DNA from: Bacillus sp. S/N-304-OC-R1
Lineage (GTDB): Bacteria > Bacillota > Bacilli > Bacillales > Cytobacillaceae
DNA length: 64,000 bases
NCBI RefSeq assembly: GCF_019749375.1
Contig: NZ_JACWFE010000009.1
Coordinates: 62,001-126,000 of the forward strand
Direction: 5' to 3'
The notes under the pieces were generated by a model that worked only from the letters and a program-made list of their open reading frames with translations, was not told the DNA's origin and ran no database searches. Of the stretch, positions 35,188 to 44,618 are shown piece after piece. The position numbers and the translations under genes were made by a program. Within the stretch, counting starts at the first letter, position 1; every line of letters begins with the position of its first letter.

Positions 35188-36348
35188 ATGAAAGCACGTT
35201 TGAAGCAAAATAGTTACATGCAATCTTATATTTCTTACCTAATGAAAAATGGATTTTCAGTCGGTTACGACGATTATCATTTATTCTCAACTAAAGATTT
35301 TCCAAGAGGCGATGAATACTTTCGGTATGACACAATATTAGATAGAAGTAAATTTAATTCTATAGAATACTTACATAAAGGACAAAGGAAGAGTAGCCCC
35401 TTTACGCAGTTCATGACGCACACAGGAACCACGGCTCTCATTCTTATTAAAGACGATCAAATATATTATGAAGATTATTTTAACGGACATGAAAGAGGCA
35501 CTCCACACAAACTTTTTTCTATTACTAAATCATATGTATCTGCATTAGTCGGTATCGCCATTAATCAAGGGTTGTTTCACCTTGATGATCAGATTACTAC
35601 CTACATACCTGAATTGAAGTTGAAAAGTATGACGATCAAGCAATTATTACAAATGGACTCTGGTATTAAGTTTAAAGAAGGCCTCTTGCCTTGGAATGAT
35701 GAAGCAAAAGTCTACTTACATCCCAATGCAAGAGAACTAGCATTATCAGTTGTGGAAGATTCGAGCGGATCATTTTTTCACTATAATGATTATCATTCAT
35801 TATTATTGGGGCTAATTCTTGAAAGAGTCACTGGCCAATCAGTGTCAGAATACATGTATCAGGCGATTCTCAGTAAATTGGGCTTAGAATTTCAGAGCCA
35901 TTGGATTCTAGACAGTGAGAAACACGCTTTTGAAAAAACTGAAAGTGGACTAGTTATGACAGCTATTGATTTAGCAAAGTTTGGCTCTTTATATCTTAAG
36001 CAAGGAAAATGGCAAGGAGAACAGCTAATTAGCCCTGAGTGGATCCAAGAGTCTACTAGTCGGGAACATGTTATATGTGATAAGCAGCATTTCCAATATT
36101 ACGAGAACCATCCATGGGGGAAAATGTGGTTTAGGCAAAATAAGGCTTACTATAAATATTTATGGTGGGGAAATAAAAATCGGGAAGAGAATAATGACTA
36201 TTTTGCTCTAGGTAACTTAGGTCAAGTACTTTACATTAGTCCAGAAAACAATGCGATAGCGATTCGTTTAGGAAAAAAATGGGGAGTGATGGATTGGTGG
36301 CCTTCCATTTTACACAAGCTGATAAACACCTGCTGTGCAGATAAATGA
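35188..36348 (+). CDS. Serine hydrolase of the beta-lactamase/esterase (class C-like) family
   Basis: A 386-residue protein. The active-site SxxK is SITK in KLFSITKSYVSALVGIA near residue 107, followed by the second element YND in FFHYNDYHSLLLG near 203. The fold segments GLFHLDDQITTYIPEL and MTIKQLLQMDSGI are typical of class C beta-lactamase-like esterases and DD-peptidases. No signal peptide is seen, so a cytoplasmic esterase or amidase is likely rather than a resistance enzyme. ATG 35188 is chosen for its GGAGG site at 7 nt; ATG 35170 is in frame but lacks one. Confidence 0.83.
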   Translation: MKARLKQNSYMQSYISYLMKNGFSVGYDDYHLFSTKDFPRGDEYFRYDTILDRSKFNSIEYLHKGQRKSSPFTQFMTHTGTTALILIKDDQIYYEDYFNGHERGTPHKLFSITKSYVSALVGIAINQGLFHLDDQITTYIPELKLKSMTIKQLLQMDSGIKFKEGLLPWNDEAKVYLHPNARELALSVVEDSSGSFFHYNDYHSLLLGLILERVTGQSVSEYMYQAILSKLGLEFQSHWILDSEKHAFEKTESGLVMTAIDLAKFGSLYLKQGKWQGEQLISPEWIQESTSREHVICDKQHFQYYENHPWGKMWFRQNKAYYKYLWWGNKNREENNDYFALGNLGQVLYISPENNAIAIRLGKKWGVMDWWPSILHKLINTCCADK

Positions 36349-36525
36349 CGTGAATCCATATCAAAGAGGAAATACATAAGAATTAACGTGCAAAGTAAGG
36401 GTACGAAAATAATTAAGGGACTCCTTGGTCAGGTACTCGAAGAAATAGTAAATTTCCTCCTTAATCAAATCGAACAAACTTAATATTCGAAGTTGAAGAA
36501 AGTCTTGTAATAATTATTAAAAAGG
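36349..36525. other. Non-coding stretch after the serine hydrolase gene
   Basis: AT-rich sequence with no supported gene or site. Confidence 0.4.
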
Positions 36526-36576
36526 AGAAGGTATGCAAATTTTAATTTAAATCCTGCATACCTTCTGCTTGTTTTC
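36526..36576 (+). terminator. Probable terminator of the serine hydrolase gene
   Basis: AGAAGGTATGCA / TGCATACCTTCT with an 18-nt AT-rich loop, followed by GCTTGTTTTC. It is about 180 nt past the stop codon. Confidence 0.6.
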
Positions 36577-36586
36577 TTGAAAAAGT

Positions 36587-36822
36587 TTATTTTAAAATAT
36601 CATGGTCAACATAGTGTTCACTATTCAGCTCGCTGATGACATTAATTGCTACCTTTGCCCCGTCACCTGCAGTAATAATAGTATGCATGCTAACACCCGC
36701 AACGCAACCGTCCCAGCTGTTCAAATTCCCTCAATGTTCGTCTTGCCATCAGCATCCACATCAAAATAGTTTTTGATGCGCGGCTCTTGTACAGTCTTCG
36801 TTTTTAATTCGGTCTTCTCTGC
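36587..36822 (-). pseudogene. Relic of a FAD-dependent thioredoxin reductase-like gene (C-terminal end)
   Basis: The minus strand reads NYFDVDADGKTNIEGI and then stops; a one-frame shift later it continues SWDGCVAGVSMHTIITAGDG-AKVAINVISELN-SEHYVDHD and a stop. This is the C-terminal end of NAD(P)/FAD pyridine nucleotide-disulfide oxidoreductases, where NIEGIYAAGD-type sequence leads into the FAD-binding helix. The reading frame is broken by an in-frame TGA plus a frameshift and the N-terminal 250 or so residues are absent. Only a decayed 3' end remains. Confidence 0.75.
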
Positions 36823-36874
36823 AAGGTTTATTAACCTACAACGCCAAACTTGTTATTTATTATAAAGTGAAATA

Positions 36875-37108
36875 TTAATCTTCATCCTTTATATCTCGAT
36901 CTTCCGGGATCGGCTCATTTTGTAAGTCCTTCACTAGATTTTTGTACTTTTCCAGCTGTTCAAAATGTGTTTTAAACTGATTCTTGTAGATCAATACTTC
37001 TCCTTCGCTATCGTGCAGAAACCGGATTTTACCTTGCAAAATTAGATTCTCTACATATGATACTGAAACAGATAGATATTCGGCAGCTTCTTCGATTGTT
37101 AGATACAT
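36875..37108 (-). CDS. Excisionase-like helix-turn-helix protein
   Basis: A 77-residue protein. The first 50 residues form a winged helix-turn-helix of the MerR/excisionase type (MYLTIEEAAEYLSVSVSYVENLILQG, then a wing KIRFLHDSEGEVLIYK). The acidic tail is KDLQNEPIPEDRDIKDED. It has an AAGGAG site. Such proteins act as directionality factors or small transcription regulators. No integrase is adjacent (the nearest recombinase is 26 kb away), so a regulator is as likely as an excisionase. Confidence 0.75.
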   Translation of the reverse strand: MYLTIEEAAEYLSVSVSYVENLILQGKIRFLHDSEGEVLIYKNQFKTHFEQLEKYKNLVKDLQNEPIPEDRDIKDED

Positions 37109-37339
37109 ATTTTCTTACTCCTTTTATTTGTAAATATTCATCTTTTTGTCATTATTTTACGTTATACTGATTAAAATAAAAAATTTATCTCTACAACTCT
37201 TCCAATTTTATGGATAGGTCTTTATCTGCTTGTTAAACTAAGTTAGAATATATAAAATGTATTCATTATTAGGTCTGTTATTATAATTTTACCAATAAGA
37301 ACATAGCTAAATGCAAACTGTCATTTCCTCTATTTAGGT

Positions 37340-39022
37340 ATGGAACAGGAGATCAATCATCAAATGAACAAAAAGAGACTATTAATTCTTTATATAATAA
37401 TTAGTGTTATTTGGATTTATGGATCCAACCATCTCCTAAGTTTATTTCAGCCCTCTCCATTTATAACTGTAATAGAAAGACTGAAGGAATTACTATATAT
37501 CGTGATAACTGGATGGTTATTCTATTATTTTATCAATAAAACCGAAAAATTAAATAGTGTCCAAGATGAAGAAAAGCGATTATCGACTCTAATTAACTCT
37601 ATGGTCGACTTCGTTAACTTCAAAGATGGAGAAGGACGCTGGATTGAAGCAAATGAATTCGGTTTAAAATTATTCCAGCTAGAAAATGTAGATTATAAAG
37701 GGAAGACAGACTCGGAGCTAGCAGAATATACAGAGTTTTACGGGGATGCTCTTCGCTATTGCGTGGTTTCAGATGAAGAGGCATGGAATAATAGAAGTAT
37801 TACTCATATTGAAGAAGTCGTTCCGCTGCCAAATGGACTGCAAAAAACCTTTGATACGATAAAAGTCCCTCTCTTTCATGAAGATGGCAGCCGTAAAGGG
37901 CTTGTTATTATCGGAAGAGATATAACTGAAAGAAAAAACGTTGAAAATCTCTTAAAGAGAAGCCGCGAAAAGTATAAGTCGCTATTCGAGTATAATCCTG
38001 ATATTGTCTACATGATTAATTTAGACGGTGTTGTAACGAATGTAAATCCACAATTTGAAACCATTACTGGTTTTAATCGCGAGAAAATAGTCGGAAAACA
38101 TTTAAAAGACTCATTATCAAATGATGACTATCAACTTGTACTACGCTCCATCACGAATATTATTAATGGTGAAAGTAATCAAAAGTATGAGCTGGATATT
38201 ACCCACAAAAATGGCGATATCATCACCTTGCAATGTACAAACCTTCCAATTATGATGAATGGTAAAGTCGATGGTATCATTGGTTACGGTAAAGATGTTA
38301 CCCTTCTTCGACAGACAGAAGAAAGATTGCGAAGAACTGAAAAGCTATCCGTTGTTGGTGAATTAGCAGCAAGTGTTGCACATGAAATTCGAAACCCGCT
38401 TACATCGCTAATCGGTTTCGTTCAGCTTCTTCAGAATGAAAACGAAAAAGATCATTTATATCATAAAATTATGTTGGATGAATTAAATCGAATTAATTAT
38501 ATTGCAGGAGAGCTCCTCCTTCTAGCAAAACCGCAGCAGCTTCAATTTATCAAGGCGGATGTCCGATTAATTCTATTTGAGGTTATATCCTTGCTGCAAT
38601 CTGATGCCAATTTATATAATGTTGGAATTGATTTACTTTCTGACCAGGATGAATATTGTATGGACTGCGAACCAAGTCAATTAAAGCAACTGTTTATTAA
38701 TATTATCAAAAATGCAATAGAAGCCTCTACAAGTAAAGGAAAAGTGACTGTTCATATAAAGTCTGAGGATACTGGTGAAATTTCTATTACGGTAAAGGAC
38801 AAGGGCTGTGGCATATCCGAAAAACGACTAGAAAAAATCGGGGAACCTTTTTATTCTTCTAAAGAAAAAGGAACCGGCTTAGGACTGACTGTTAGCTATA
38901 AAATTGCCCAATCTCATAATGGCACTATTGTTTTCAATAGTAAGGTGAATGAAGGAACAGAAGTGATAATCAAATTCCCGGCATTCACTGAGAACAGATT
39001 AAAATTAGTGGAACAGGCGTAA
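37340..39022 (+). CDS. Membrane PAS sensor histidine kinase (sporulation-kinase-like)
   Basis: A 560-residue kinase. Two N-terminal membrane segments (about 13-31 and 47-65) are followed by two PAS domains (about 80-198 and 207-325), a HisKA domain with the phospho-acceptor in SVAHEIRNPLTSLIG, and HATPase motifs NIIKNAIEAS, DKGCGIS and GTGLGLT. This is the layout of the KinA/KinB/KinE kinases that feed the sporulation phosphorelay; the actual partner is unknown because no response regulator is adjacent. ATG 37364 has an AGGAG about 12 nt ahead, whereas ATG 37340 has none, so the true start may be 37364. Confidence 0.88.
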   Translation: MEQEINHQMNKKRLLILYIIISVIWIYGSNHLLSLFQPSPFITVIERLKELLYIVITGWLFYYFINKTEKLNSVQDEEKRLSTLINSMVDFVNFKDGEGRWIEANEFGLKLFQLENVDYKGKTDSELAEYTEFYGDALRYCVVSDEEAWNNRSITHIEEVVPLPNGLQKTFDTIKVPLFHEDGSRKGLVIIGRDITERKNVENLLKRSREKYKSLFEYNPDIVYMINLDGVVTNVNPQFETITGFNREKIVGKHLKDSLSNDDYQLVLRSITNIINGESNQKYELDITHKNGDIITLQCTNLPIMMNGKVDGIIGYGKDVTLLRQTEERLRRTEKLSVVGELAASVAHEIRNPLTSLIGFVQLLQNENEKDHLYHKIMLDELNRINYIAGELLLLAKPQQLQFIKADVRLILFEVISLLQSDANLYNVGIDLLSDQDEYCMDCEPSQLKQLFINIIKNAIEASTSKGKVTVHIKSEDTGEISITVKDKGCGISEKRLEKIGEPFYSSKEKGTGLGLTVSYKIAQSHNGTIVFNSKVNEGTEVIIKFPAFTENRLKLVEQA

Positions 39023-39029
39023 TATTAAT

Positions 39030-39069
39030 AAAGCCGTATTAATCAAACGTTTGATTAATACGGCTTTTT
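39030..39069 (+). terminator. Terminator of the histidine kinase gene; perfect 38-bp palindrome
   Basis: 39030-39067 is fully self-complementary around 39048/39049 with no loop, and is followed by TT. Its outer part AAAGCCGTATT / AATACGGCTTT gives the terminator stem. Its core TTAATCAAACGTTTGATTAA equals the palindromes found upstream of the trans-sulfuration gene. Confidence 0.8.
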
Positions 39070-39073
39070 CAAC

Positions 39074-40249
39074 TTATCCTTTTATCTCCAGCAGCTTTTG
39101 TCTTAGCTCGTTTTCCATAGAGGAAAGCTCCTGTTCAGCCAGGCGGCGCTTTTGACGGCCTTCTTCTTGAATTCTTAGCGTTTCTTCAAGAGTGGAGATT
39201 AAGTTTTCTTGTGTTTTCTTCAACGTTTCAATATCGACAAGACCCCGCTCATTTTCCCTAGCTGTCTCTATCGTATTGGTCTTTAACATTTCTGCATTTT
39301 TCAATAATAACTCATTCGTCGTTTTCGAAACCTGCTTTTGTGCTTCGACCGCATGGCGTTGCCTTATGAGCGTCAGAGCAATGGCTACTTGGTTTTTCCA
39401 TAGAGGAATTGCTGTCATAATGGATGATTGAATCTTTTCAACTAGAGCCTGGTTCGTATTTTGGATTAGACGAATTTGCGGTGCACTTTGAATCGTAATT
39501 TCTCTGCTCAATTTTAAGTCATACAGTCTTTTATCTAGCCGGTCTGCAAACTGGATCATATCATTCACTTCTTGAAACTTCATTTGATCGTTTGATTCCT
39601 CAGCTACTTTCCTAAAGGCTGGGATCGTCACTTCATTCAATTCTTCCAGTTTTAGTTCACCTGCAGCAATATAGATATTTAGCGCATGGAAATATTCCTT
39701 GTTATTTTCGTAAAGCTTTTCAAGCATAACAACATCCGATAGAAGGATATTTTTGCTGCGTTCAAGCTTCACACTAATTCGATCAATTTGTGCACCTGTC
39801 TTCTGATATCTGGACAATGTTTCTTGAATGGAGCTCGAAATTCTGCCAAACATGCGTGACAGAAAAGACGGCTTCTCCGCTTTTAGATCATCAGGATTCA
39901 CTTCATTGAATTTCATCATTAACTCACTAATTATTTCCCCGACCTCGCCAATGTCCTTCTTTTGAACCTGTTCAAGCATGGAATTGGAAAAGGATAAAAG
40001 CTTAGACTGTGCAGGCGTACCGTAGGAAATCATTGCCTGATGATTTGTTGGATCGATTTGCTTCGCAAGCTGATAAGCCTTTTCTCTATTTTCCTCTGGT
40101 ATTACATCAATTAGCCTGACCCGCTTATCCTTCGGCTCCTCATTTTGGCTAACGAGCTCTTGATCATCTCCAAATGGATTTGCAAGCAAATCATCCATTA
40201 AATTAGTTTCGGCTGTACTTTTTAAAAGAGATGAATTGTGTTCACTCAT
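39074..40249 (-). CDS. yaaN: TelA family toxic anion resistance protein (YaaN)
   Basis: A 391-residue, largely helical cytoplasmic protein of the TelA family. An N-terminal acidic region leads to the family core [21 protein letters not shown]; the middle and C-terminal parts are long coiled coils ([37 protein letters not shown]). It is linked to tellurite and lantibiotic or acid tolerance in Bacillus and Listeria; the mechanism is not known. Its ATG overlaps the xpaC stop by 4 nt (ATGA), the same gene pair as in B. subtilis. Confidence 0.9.
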   Translation of the reverse strand: MSEHNSSLLKSTAETNLMDDLLANPFGDDQELVSQNEEPKDKRVRLIDVIPEENREKAYQLAKQIDPTNHQAMISYGTPAQSKLLSFSNSMLEQVQKKDIGEVGEIISELMMKFNEVNPDDLKAEKPSFLSRMFGRISSSIQETLSRYQKTGAQIDRISVKLERSKNILLSDVVMLEKLYENNKEYFHALNIYIAAGELKLEELNEVTIPAFRKVAEESNDQMKFQEVNDMIQFADRLDKRLYDLKLSREITIQSAPQIRLIQNTNQALVEKIQSSIMTAIPLWKNQVAIALTLIRQRHAVEAQKQVSKTTNELLLKNAEMLKTNTIETARENERGLVDIETLKKTQENLISTLEETLRIQEEGRQKRRLAEQELSSMENELRQKLLEIKG

Positions 40250-40902
40250 TTTAATCTCCTGCTTTCGTCAATAATTCGTGTATCCTTTATTGTTTTAATC
40301 GAATGCTTGGCGACATCAATTTCAAAATTTAGCTGATCAATATCATCGGAAATGACTTTATATAAATCTTCTTCAATCATAGTTGTTAATTCCTCAAGAG
40401 TACGGCGTGTCTCATAAAGCGATTGATCCAGCTCATATGTTTTTTTCGGCTGTGAGGATAGAAACACGTATTTTTCAGAGAGCTCCAAAGCTGAGTCTAA
40501 ATGGGAAAAGTAAAATTGTTCGGCTTTGTAAAAACGTTTTGGCTCCCTTTTCGTTAGCTTATAAATTTTTCTTGTTGTCCGCATTAACTCCATCCGCTTT
40601 TTTAAAGAGGGAATATGTCGAATGGAGAAAACCGCCTTGTGCAAACGCGTAATTTTCTCTTTGGCTTCAACAATATTCTTCTTAATGTATTGATATTCCT
40701 TCCTAGTTAGCCCATGCTGTTTTAAGAAACGATGCTTTTGAATGACACCCGTTATTGAATAAGTAAGAACTCCAGCTCCAAAGCCAATGACCCCTGACAT
40801 CCAGAATGCTTGATTGAAAGCAAAATAGCTTAGCAGCCATACACTGGAGGATGCTGGAATTGCTATTAACATCCGTAAAAGAAACGCTAAAAATTGATTC
40901 AT
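40246..40902 (-). CDS. xpaC: XpaC family membrane protein
   Basis: A 218-residue protein with two N-terminal membrane helices ([22 protein letters not shown] and [20 protein letters not shown]) and a helical cytoplasmic part. It matches XpaC, first noted for hydrolysis of X-phosphate in B. subtilis, though no phosphatase motif is visible. It is translationally coupled to yaaN, so the two probably act together as a membrane anchor and a coiled-coil partner. Confidence 0.88.
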   Translation of the reverse strand: MNQFLAFLLRMLIAIPASSSVWLLSYFAFNQAFWMSGVIGFGAGVLTYSITGVIQKHRFLKQHGLTRKEYQYIKKNIVEAKEKITRLHKAVFSIRHIPSLKKRMELMRTTRKIYKLTKREPKRFYKAEQFYFSHLDSALELSEKYVFLSSQPKKTYELDQSLYETRRTLEELTTMIEEDLYKVISDDIDQLNFEIDVAKHSIKTIKDTRIIDESRRLK

Positions 40903-41077
40903 TTTTAATCGACTCCTGACATGAAATCCTTAATATATATACGTATGACACAATTCCAAGTTTCAGTTGTGAAAAAATTTCCCTTCTTCTATAACATACA
41001 CGAAAAAAAGACTTCCATCTATAGACTGCAAAAGTAAATTGTTCTAGGTCTTGAGACTTAGCTTTGAAATTTTAGGC

Positions 41078-41106
41078 AAAAAAAGAAAACCCGCCGATTG
41101 GCGAGC
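41078..41106 (-). terminator. Terminator of the universal stress protein gene
   Basis: Minus strand CTCGCC / GGCGGG with loop AATC and TTTTCTTTTTTT. Confidence 0.8.
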
Positions 41107-41119
41107 TTTTTTAACAGAA

Positions 41120-41566
41120 TTATTCACTCTCATTTTTTTGAGTTCTAACAACAAGGACATCACAGTTAGCTGAACGAGTTATGTTCTCAGATACGCTGCC
41201 GATAAATAAACGCTCCACTGCATATAAACCCGTTGCTCCACAAACAATCAGATCTGCTTTAATTTTAGGTGCAACCTTTTTGGTGATCGTAACTTTTGGA
41301 GAGCCAAATTCAAGCACCATATCTACATTCTGAATTCCTTGTTCCATAGCCATTTTCTTATATTTCTCTAATAATTCGGTCCCATACTTCTCTGCTCTTC
41401 CCTTAATGGAAGCAGCATCGGAAGGATAGGAACGTAATTCTACTACGTGAACAATATGCAAATCCGCATTATTCCGCTTCGTAATTTCGATTCCTTTCTT
41501 GAAAGCCCATTCTGCTTCTTCTGAACCATCCACCGCAACGACAATATTTCTATACGTTAGTCCCAT
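41120..41566 (-). CDS. Universal stress protein UspA family
   Basis: A 148-residue protein of the ATP-binding UspA subclass: N-terminal NIVVAVDGSEEAEWAFKKG and the C-terminal nucleotide motif G-x2-G-x9-G-S in VCGATGLYAVERLFIGSVSENI. ATG 41566 is chosen because of the AAGGAGGGAGGAGAG site; the open frame extends 19 codons upstream. Single gene. Confidence 0.9.
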   Translation of the reverse strand: MGLTYRNIVVAVDGSEEAEWAFKKGIEITKRNNADLHIVHVVELRSYPSDAASIKGRAEKYGTELLEKYKKMAMEQGIQNVDMVLEFGSPKVTITKKVAPKIKADLIVCGATGLYAVERLFIGSVSENITRSANCDVLVVRTQKNESE

Positions 41567-41682
41567 ATTAATCTCTCCTCCCTCCTTGATTTTATCATTT
41601 TTCGGAATGATGGAAATTGGCAATTGTTAAATATTAGTGAAAAATTCTAATGCTTTATGTACGAAAATAATCCTGAATAACG

Positions 41683-41715
41683 AAAAGCCCCAGTCAACAA
41701 ACTGAGGCTTTTCAT
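41683..41715 (-). terminator. Terminator of the YeeE-TusA unit
   Basis: Minus strand AAAAGCCTCAGT / ACTGGGGCTTTT with loop TTGTTG, overlapping the tusA-like stop codon. Confidence 0.85.
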
Positions 41716-41939
41716 TATTTCTTCTTCACTGTTATGGTCCATGCAGCTTCATCCAGTTGCTCGTAATTCGTCACAGTGTGGCCGGCTTCCGCTGCCCATC
41801 GAGGAATGCTTTCCGTTGCCTGTGTACAATCAAATTGAATAACTAATTCATCTCCTGATTGAAGCTCTTCCATAACACTTTTTGCTTCTACTAAAGGGAA
41901 AGGGCAAACCATTCCCATCACTTGTAATACCTTTTGCAT
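41715..41939 (-). CDS. TusA/SirA family sulfurtransferase
   Basis: A 74-residue protein with the catalytic cysteine in the CPxP motif (VMGMVCPFPLVEAK) and the two-layer alpha/beta pattern of TusA (ELVIQFDCTQATESIPRWA, AWTITVKKK). It relays sulfane sulfur as a persulfide. The gene begins at the end of the YeeE gene with AGGTGG; the exact ATG (41942 or 41939) is not decided. YeeE with a TusA-like protein forms the TsuA-TsuB type thiosulfate uptake pair, which is its most likely job. Confidence 0.88.
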   Translation of the reverse strand: MQKVLQVMGMVCPFPLVEAKSVMEELQSGDELVIQFDCTQATESIPRWAAEAGHTVTNYEQLDEAAWTITVKKK

Positions 41940-41951
41940 CATACATTCCAC

Positions 41952-43022
41952 CTATGCTGTTTTAATTGTTGTTCCTGCATTTACTGCTTTCTTTTTCACC
42001 GTTGGACGGATAAAGATGAAATATGATGCCGTCCATGTGCCCAAAATCATAAATACTAAGGAAACCCATCCTTGCCATGTCATCATCGCTGTCATTACTA
42101 GCCCGTTTCCAATAGAGCATCCATCAGCAAGGCTTGCTCCAAATCCCATTAAAATACCACCGATAAAACTACGAATTCCTGTCTTTGTATCAGGCATTCT
42201 AAAACGAAATTCGCGGCTTCCTTTTGCAGCCAGAAAAGATCCTAAGAAAACTCCTAGAATGAGAAATACTCCCCAATTCAATACAGATGAATCTCCATTT
42301 ACTAAATACTGAAGAATATTAGCAGTCGGGACGGTAACACCTAGACCAAACATTCTTCCCGTTGCCTCACTTAAAGGCCAAGCAACGATAGCGATGAACC
42401 CAACTAATAAAGCGGTAAAAAACGGATGCCAGCGTTTTTCAAATAATAAATGAGCGACTCCTTTACGCTTTGGCTTCATAGTAGGAATTGCCACTTTCGG
42501 TTTTCTGCTTTCTCTAATAAGAATCCATACAACAATGGCAGAAAGAATAGCAATAAATACCCAAACAGGAAGTCCCGTAGACTCTGCTATAGAATTACTT
42601 CCAAATTGAATGGTCTTTAAAGATTGATTAAAAGAAGCCAATGGGCCTGACTTCATCACAGCGCTCATAACCATATATCCAAAAAGAGCAATCCAGCTCC
42701 CGATTAATCCTTCGCCCGCACGATACCATGTTCCGGTTGCACACCCTCCAGCAAATACAATACCAATGCCGAAGACAAAAGCGCCAACGATTGTTGCTAG
42801 CCAAGCAAAATTCCCTGCCGAGAACTCGATTATCCCCAACTGAATTAACGTGAATACACCAATGCTTTGAACAGCAATCGCTATCAGTAGTGCATAAAAC
42901 ATTCGATTATCTTTGGCAATATACATATCTCTAAATCCGCCTGTTAGACAGAAACGGCCTCGTTGCATGACAAAACCAAGCAATATTCCGATCAGCAAAC
43001 CTGTAAGGATCATTTGAAGCAT
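41952..43022 (-). CDS. YeeE/YedE (TsuA-type) thiosulfate transporter
   Basis: A 356-residue membrane protein with about nine to ten helices. It has the two conserved cysteine motifs of the family: GRFCLTGG near residue 20 and GFGASLADGCSIGNGL near residue 300, plus FAGGCATGTWYRAGEG near 100. In TsuA these cysteines pass thiosulfate across the membrane. ATG 43022 has GAGGAGG 8 nt upstream. The TusA-like gene follows at once. Confidence 0.9.
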   Translation of the reverse strand: MLQMILTGLLIGILLGFVMQRGRFCLTGGFRDMYIAKDNRMFYALLIAIAVQSIGVFTLIQLGIIEFSAGNFAWLATIVGAFVFGIGIVFAGGCATGTWYRAGEGLIGSWIALFGYMVMSAVMKSGPLASFNQSLKTIQFGSNSIAESTGLPVWVFIAILSAIVVWILIRESRKPKVAIPTMKPKRKGVAHLLFEKRWHPFFTALLVGFIAIVAWPLSEATGRMFGLGVTVPTANILQYLVNGDSSVLNWGVFLILGVFLGSFLAAKGSREFRFRMPDTKTGIRSFIGGILMGFGASLADGCSIGNGLVMTAMMTWQGWVSLVFMILGTWTASYFIFIRPTVKKKAVNAGTTIKTA

Positions 43023-43160
43023 ATTGGATTCCTCCTCAATAACCAAGTAATAAGATAGGAATAATAGTAATGCCGATTTTGTTTTTTGTCAATATGATTT
43101 AAAGTAAAAATCATTGACAAAACATTACAATTTCAACACTTTTGTAATGTTTTTTTACAT

Positions 43161-43202
43161 AAAAAAAAGAGTCTGCTTTAATATATAAAACAGACTCTTT
43201 TA
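43161..43202 (-). terminator. Terminator of the trans-sulfuration enzyme gene
   Basis: Minus strand AAAAGAGTCTG / CAGACTCTTTTTTTT with an AT-rich loop. Confidence 0.87.
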
Positions 43203-43211
43203 CTCGGGTAT

Positions 43212-44357
43212 TTATTTTATTATTGATTGTTCTATAGCCTGCTCGAATGCAGCGATAATATCATCCTCATGCTCAATTCCAACAGAAATTCTCACTACTT
43301 CTCTTGTGATCCCTAACGCTTCGCATGCTTCAGGAGGTAGGGCACGGTGAGAGGTGGTTAATGGATGCGAAACGCTTGTTTCCACACCAGCAAGAGTCGG
43401 AACGATCTTCACCCATGAAAGGGATTTGAAAAATTGATTCACGTCCACATTTTTGGAAAGTTCAATCGAAACCATTGCGCCAAATCCAGTTTCAGCTTCG
43501 TTAAATGGATAATATACTTTTGAAATATTTACATTCTCTTTTAGAGCAAGAGCTAGCTTTCTGGCATTGAAGGACTGGCTTTTCATTCTAAGAGCGAGAG
43601 TTTTTAAACCACGGTATGTAAGCCATGCTTCAAATGGACTTACATTTGCTCCAAGATTTACGACCTTTGCTTTCGCTTTTTCAACTAAATCTTGTCTGCC
43701 GACAACAACTCCTGCCGTAACATCACTATGACCGCCAATATATTTAGTCGCACTATGGATAACTAAATCGGCTCCTAATTTATAGGGAGTGCAGTGAAAT
43801 GGAGTAGCAAAGGTATTGTCTACTAGCAATTCTAACTTATGCTTTTTCGCAAGCTCGACAACAGCTTCAAGATTTTCCACCCTTAATAGTGGGTTGGAAA
43901 TCGATTCTGTGTATAGAAGCTTTGTATTAGATTGAATTGCATTTTCTACATTTTTCAAGTCTGAGAAGGGCACAAATGTCGTTTCAATCCCAAGCTGATT
44001 TAGTTCTTCCTTAAGTAAATGGAAGCTTCCGCCATACACATCATCAGCAGCTACAATGTGATCCCCGCTTTTTATTACTGCAAGTACGCCAGCCAAAATC
44101 GCAGAGAGACCAGATGAAGTAGCGACGCCCGCAGGTGCTCCTTCAATCGCAGCGACAGCTTGGCCAAGCTCATCTGTATTCGGATTTCCTACACGAGAAT
44201 ATAAGTAATTTCCTTCACCTTGATAATACCCTTCCAGATCATCTAAATCTTCAAAAGTAAAGGCAGAGGTTTGATAAATAGGTGTAACCTTGCTTTTAAT
44301 CGGCTTCTTATTTTTTTCTGCGCTGTGTAACACTAAAGTTTCAAATCGCTTTTCCAA
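43212..44357 (-). CDS. Trans-sulfuration PLP enzyme (cystathionine gamma-synthase/lyase or methionine gamma-lyase type)
   Basis: A 381-residue Cys/Met-metabolism PLP enzyme. The PLP lysine is in VIHSATKYIGGHSDVTAG, the phosphate-binding and substrate residues lie in YLYSRVGNPNTDELG and ATSSGLSAILAG, and LLVDNTFATPF is family-typical. Synthase, beta/gamma-lyase and methionine gamma-lyase cannot be separated by eye. Start TTG 44357 with AGAAGGTG ahead. Two palindromes with core CAAACGTTTG (44391-44406 and 44500-44515) stand in its promoter region. The thiosulfate uptake genes follow downstream, giving a sulfur theme. Confidence 0.88.
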   Translation of the reverse strand: MEKRFETLVLHSAEKNKKPIKSKVTPIYQTSAFTFEDLDDLEGYYQGEGNYLYSRVGNPNTDELGQAVAAIEGAPAGVATSSGLSAILAGVLAVIKSGDHIVAADDVYGGSFHLLKEELNQLGIETTFVPFSDLKNVENAIQSNTKLLYTESISNPLLRVENLEAVVELAKKHKLELLVDNTFATPFHCTPYKLGADLVIHSATKYIGGHSDVTAGVVVGRQDLVEKAKAKVVNLGANVSPFEAWLTYRGLKTLALRMKSQSFNARKLALALKENVNISKVYYPFNEAETGFGAMVSIELSKNVDVNQFFKSLSWVKIVPTLAGVETSVSHPLTTSHRALPPEACEALGITREVVRISVGIEHEDDIIAAFEQAIEQSIIK

Positions 44358-44390
44358 AACAGGCACCTTCTTTATGTAGTAGAGTTTTTT

Positions 44391-44406
44391 AAACAAACGT
44401 TTGATT
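44391..44406. promoter_or_regulatory. Palindromic operator candidate, proximal
   Basis: AAACAAACGTTTGATT, a near-perfect palindrome 34-50 nt before the TTG start of the trans-sulfuration gene. Confidence 0.6.
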
Positions 44407-44499
44407 AATAGAATTGTTCGATACTTACTTCTTTATTTTAAACCAAAGTGAAAGAATATTCCTATATTATTTATCTATTAATTAGAAGTGTTTTTATTT

Positions 44500-44515
44500 A
44501 ATCAAACGTTTGATT
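44500..44515. promoter_or_regulatory. Palindromic operator candidate, distal
   Basis: AATCAAACGTTTGATT, a perfect 16-bp palindrome about 109 bp from the proximal copy. The same core is in the terminator palindrome at 39030-39067. Confidence 0.6.
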
Positions 44516-44618
44516 GAATTTGGGTATCGTCTAGGCTGTTAAGGCTTTAAATATGTCTGTTGCGGCGCTAATGAACATTTCGAGTTACTTTAAATCTAAA
44601 GTATTCGCTATTCTTTTT

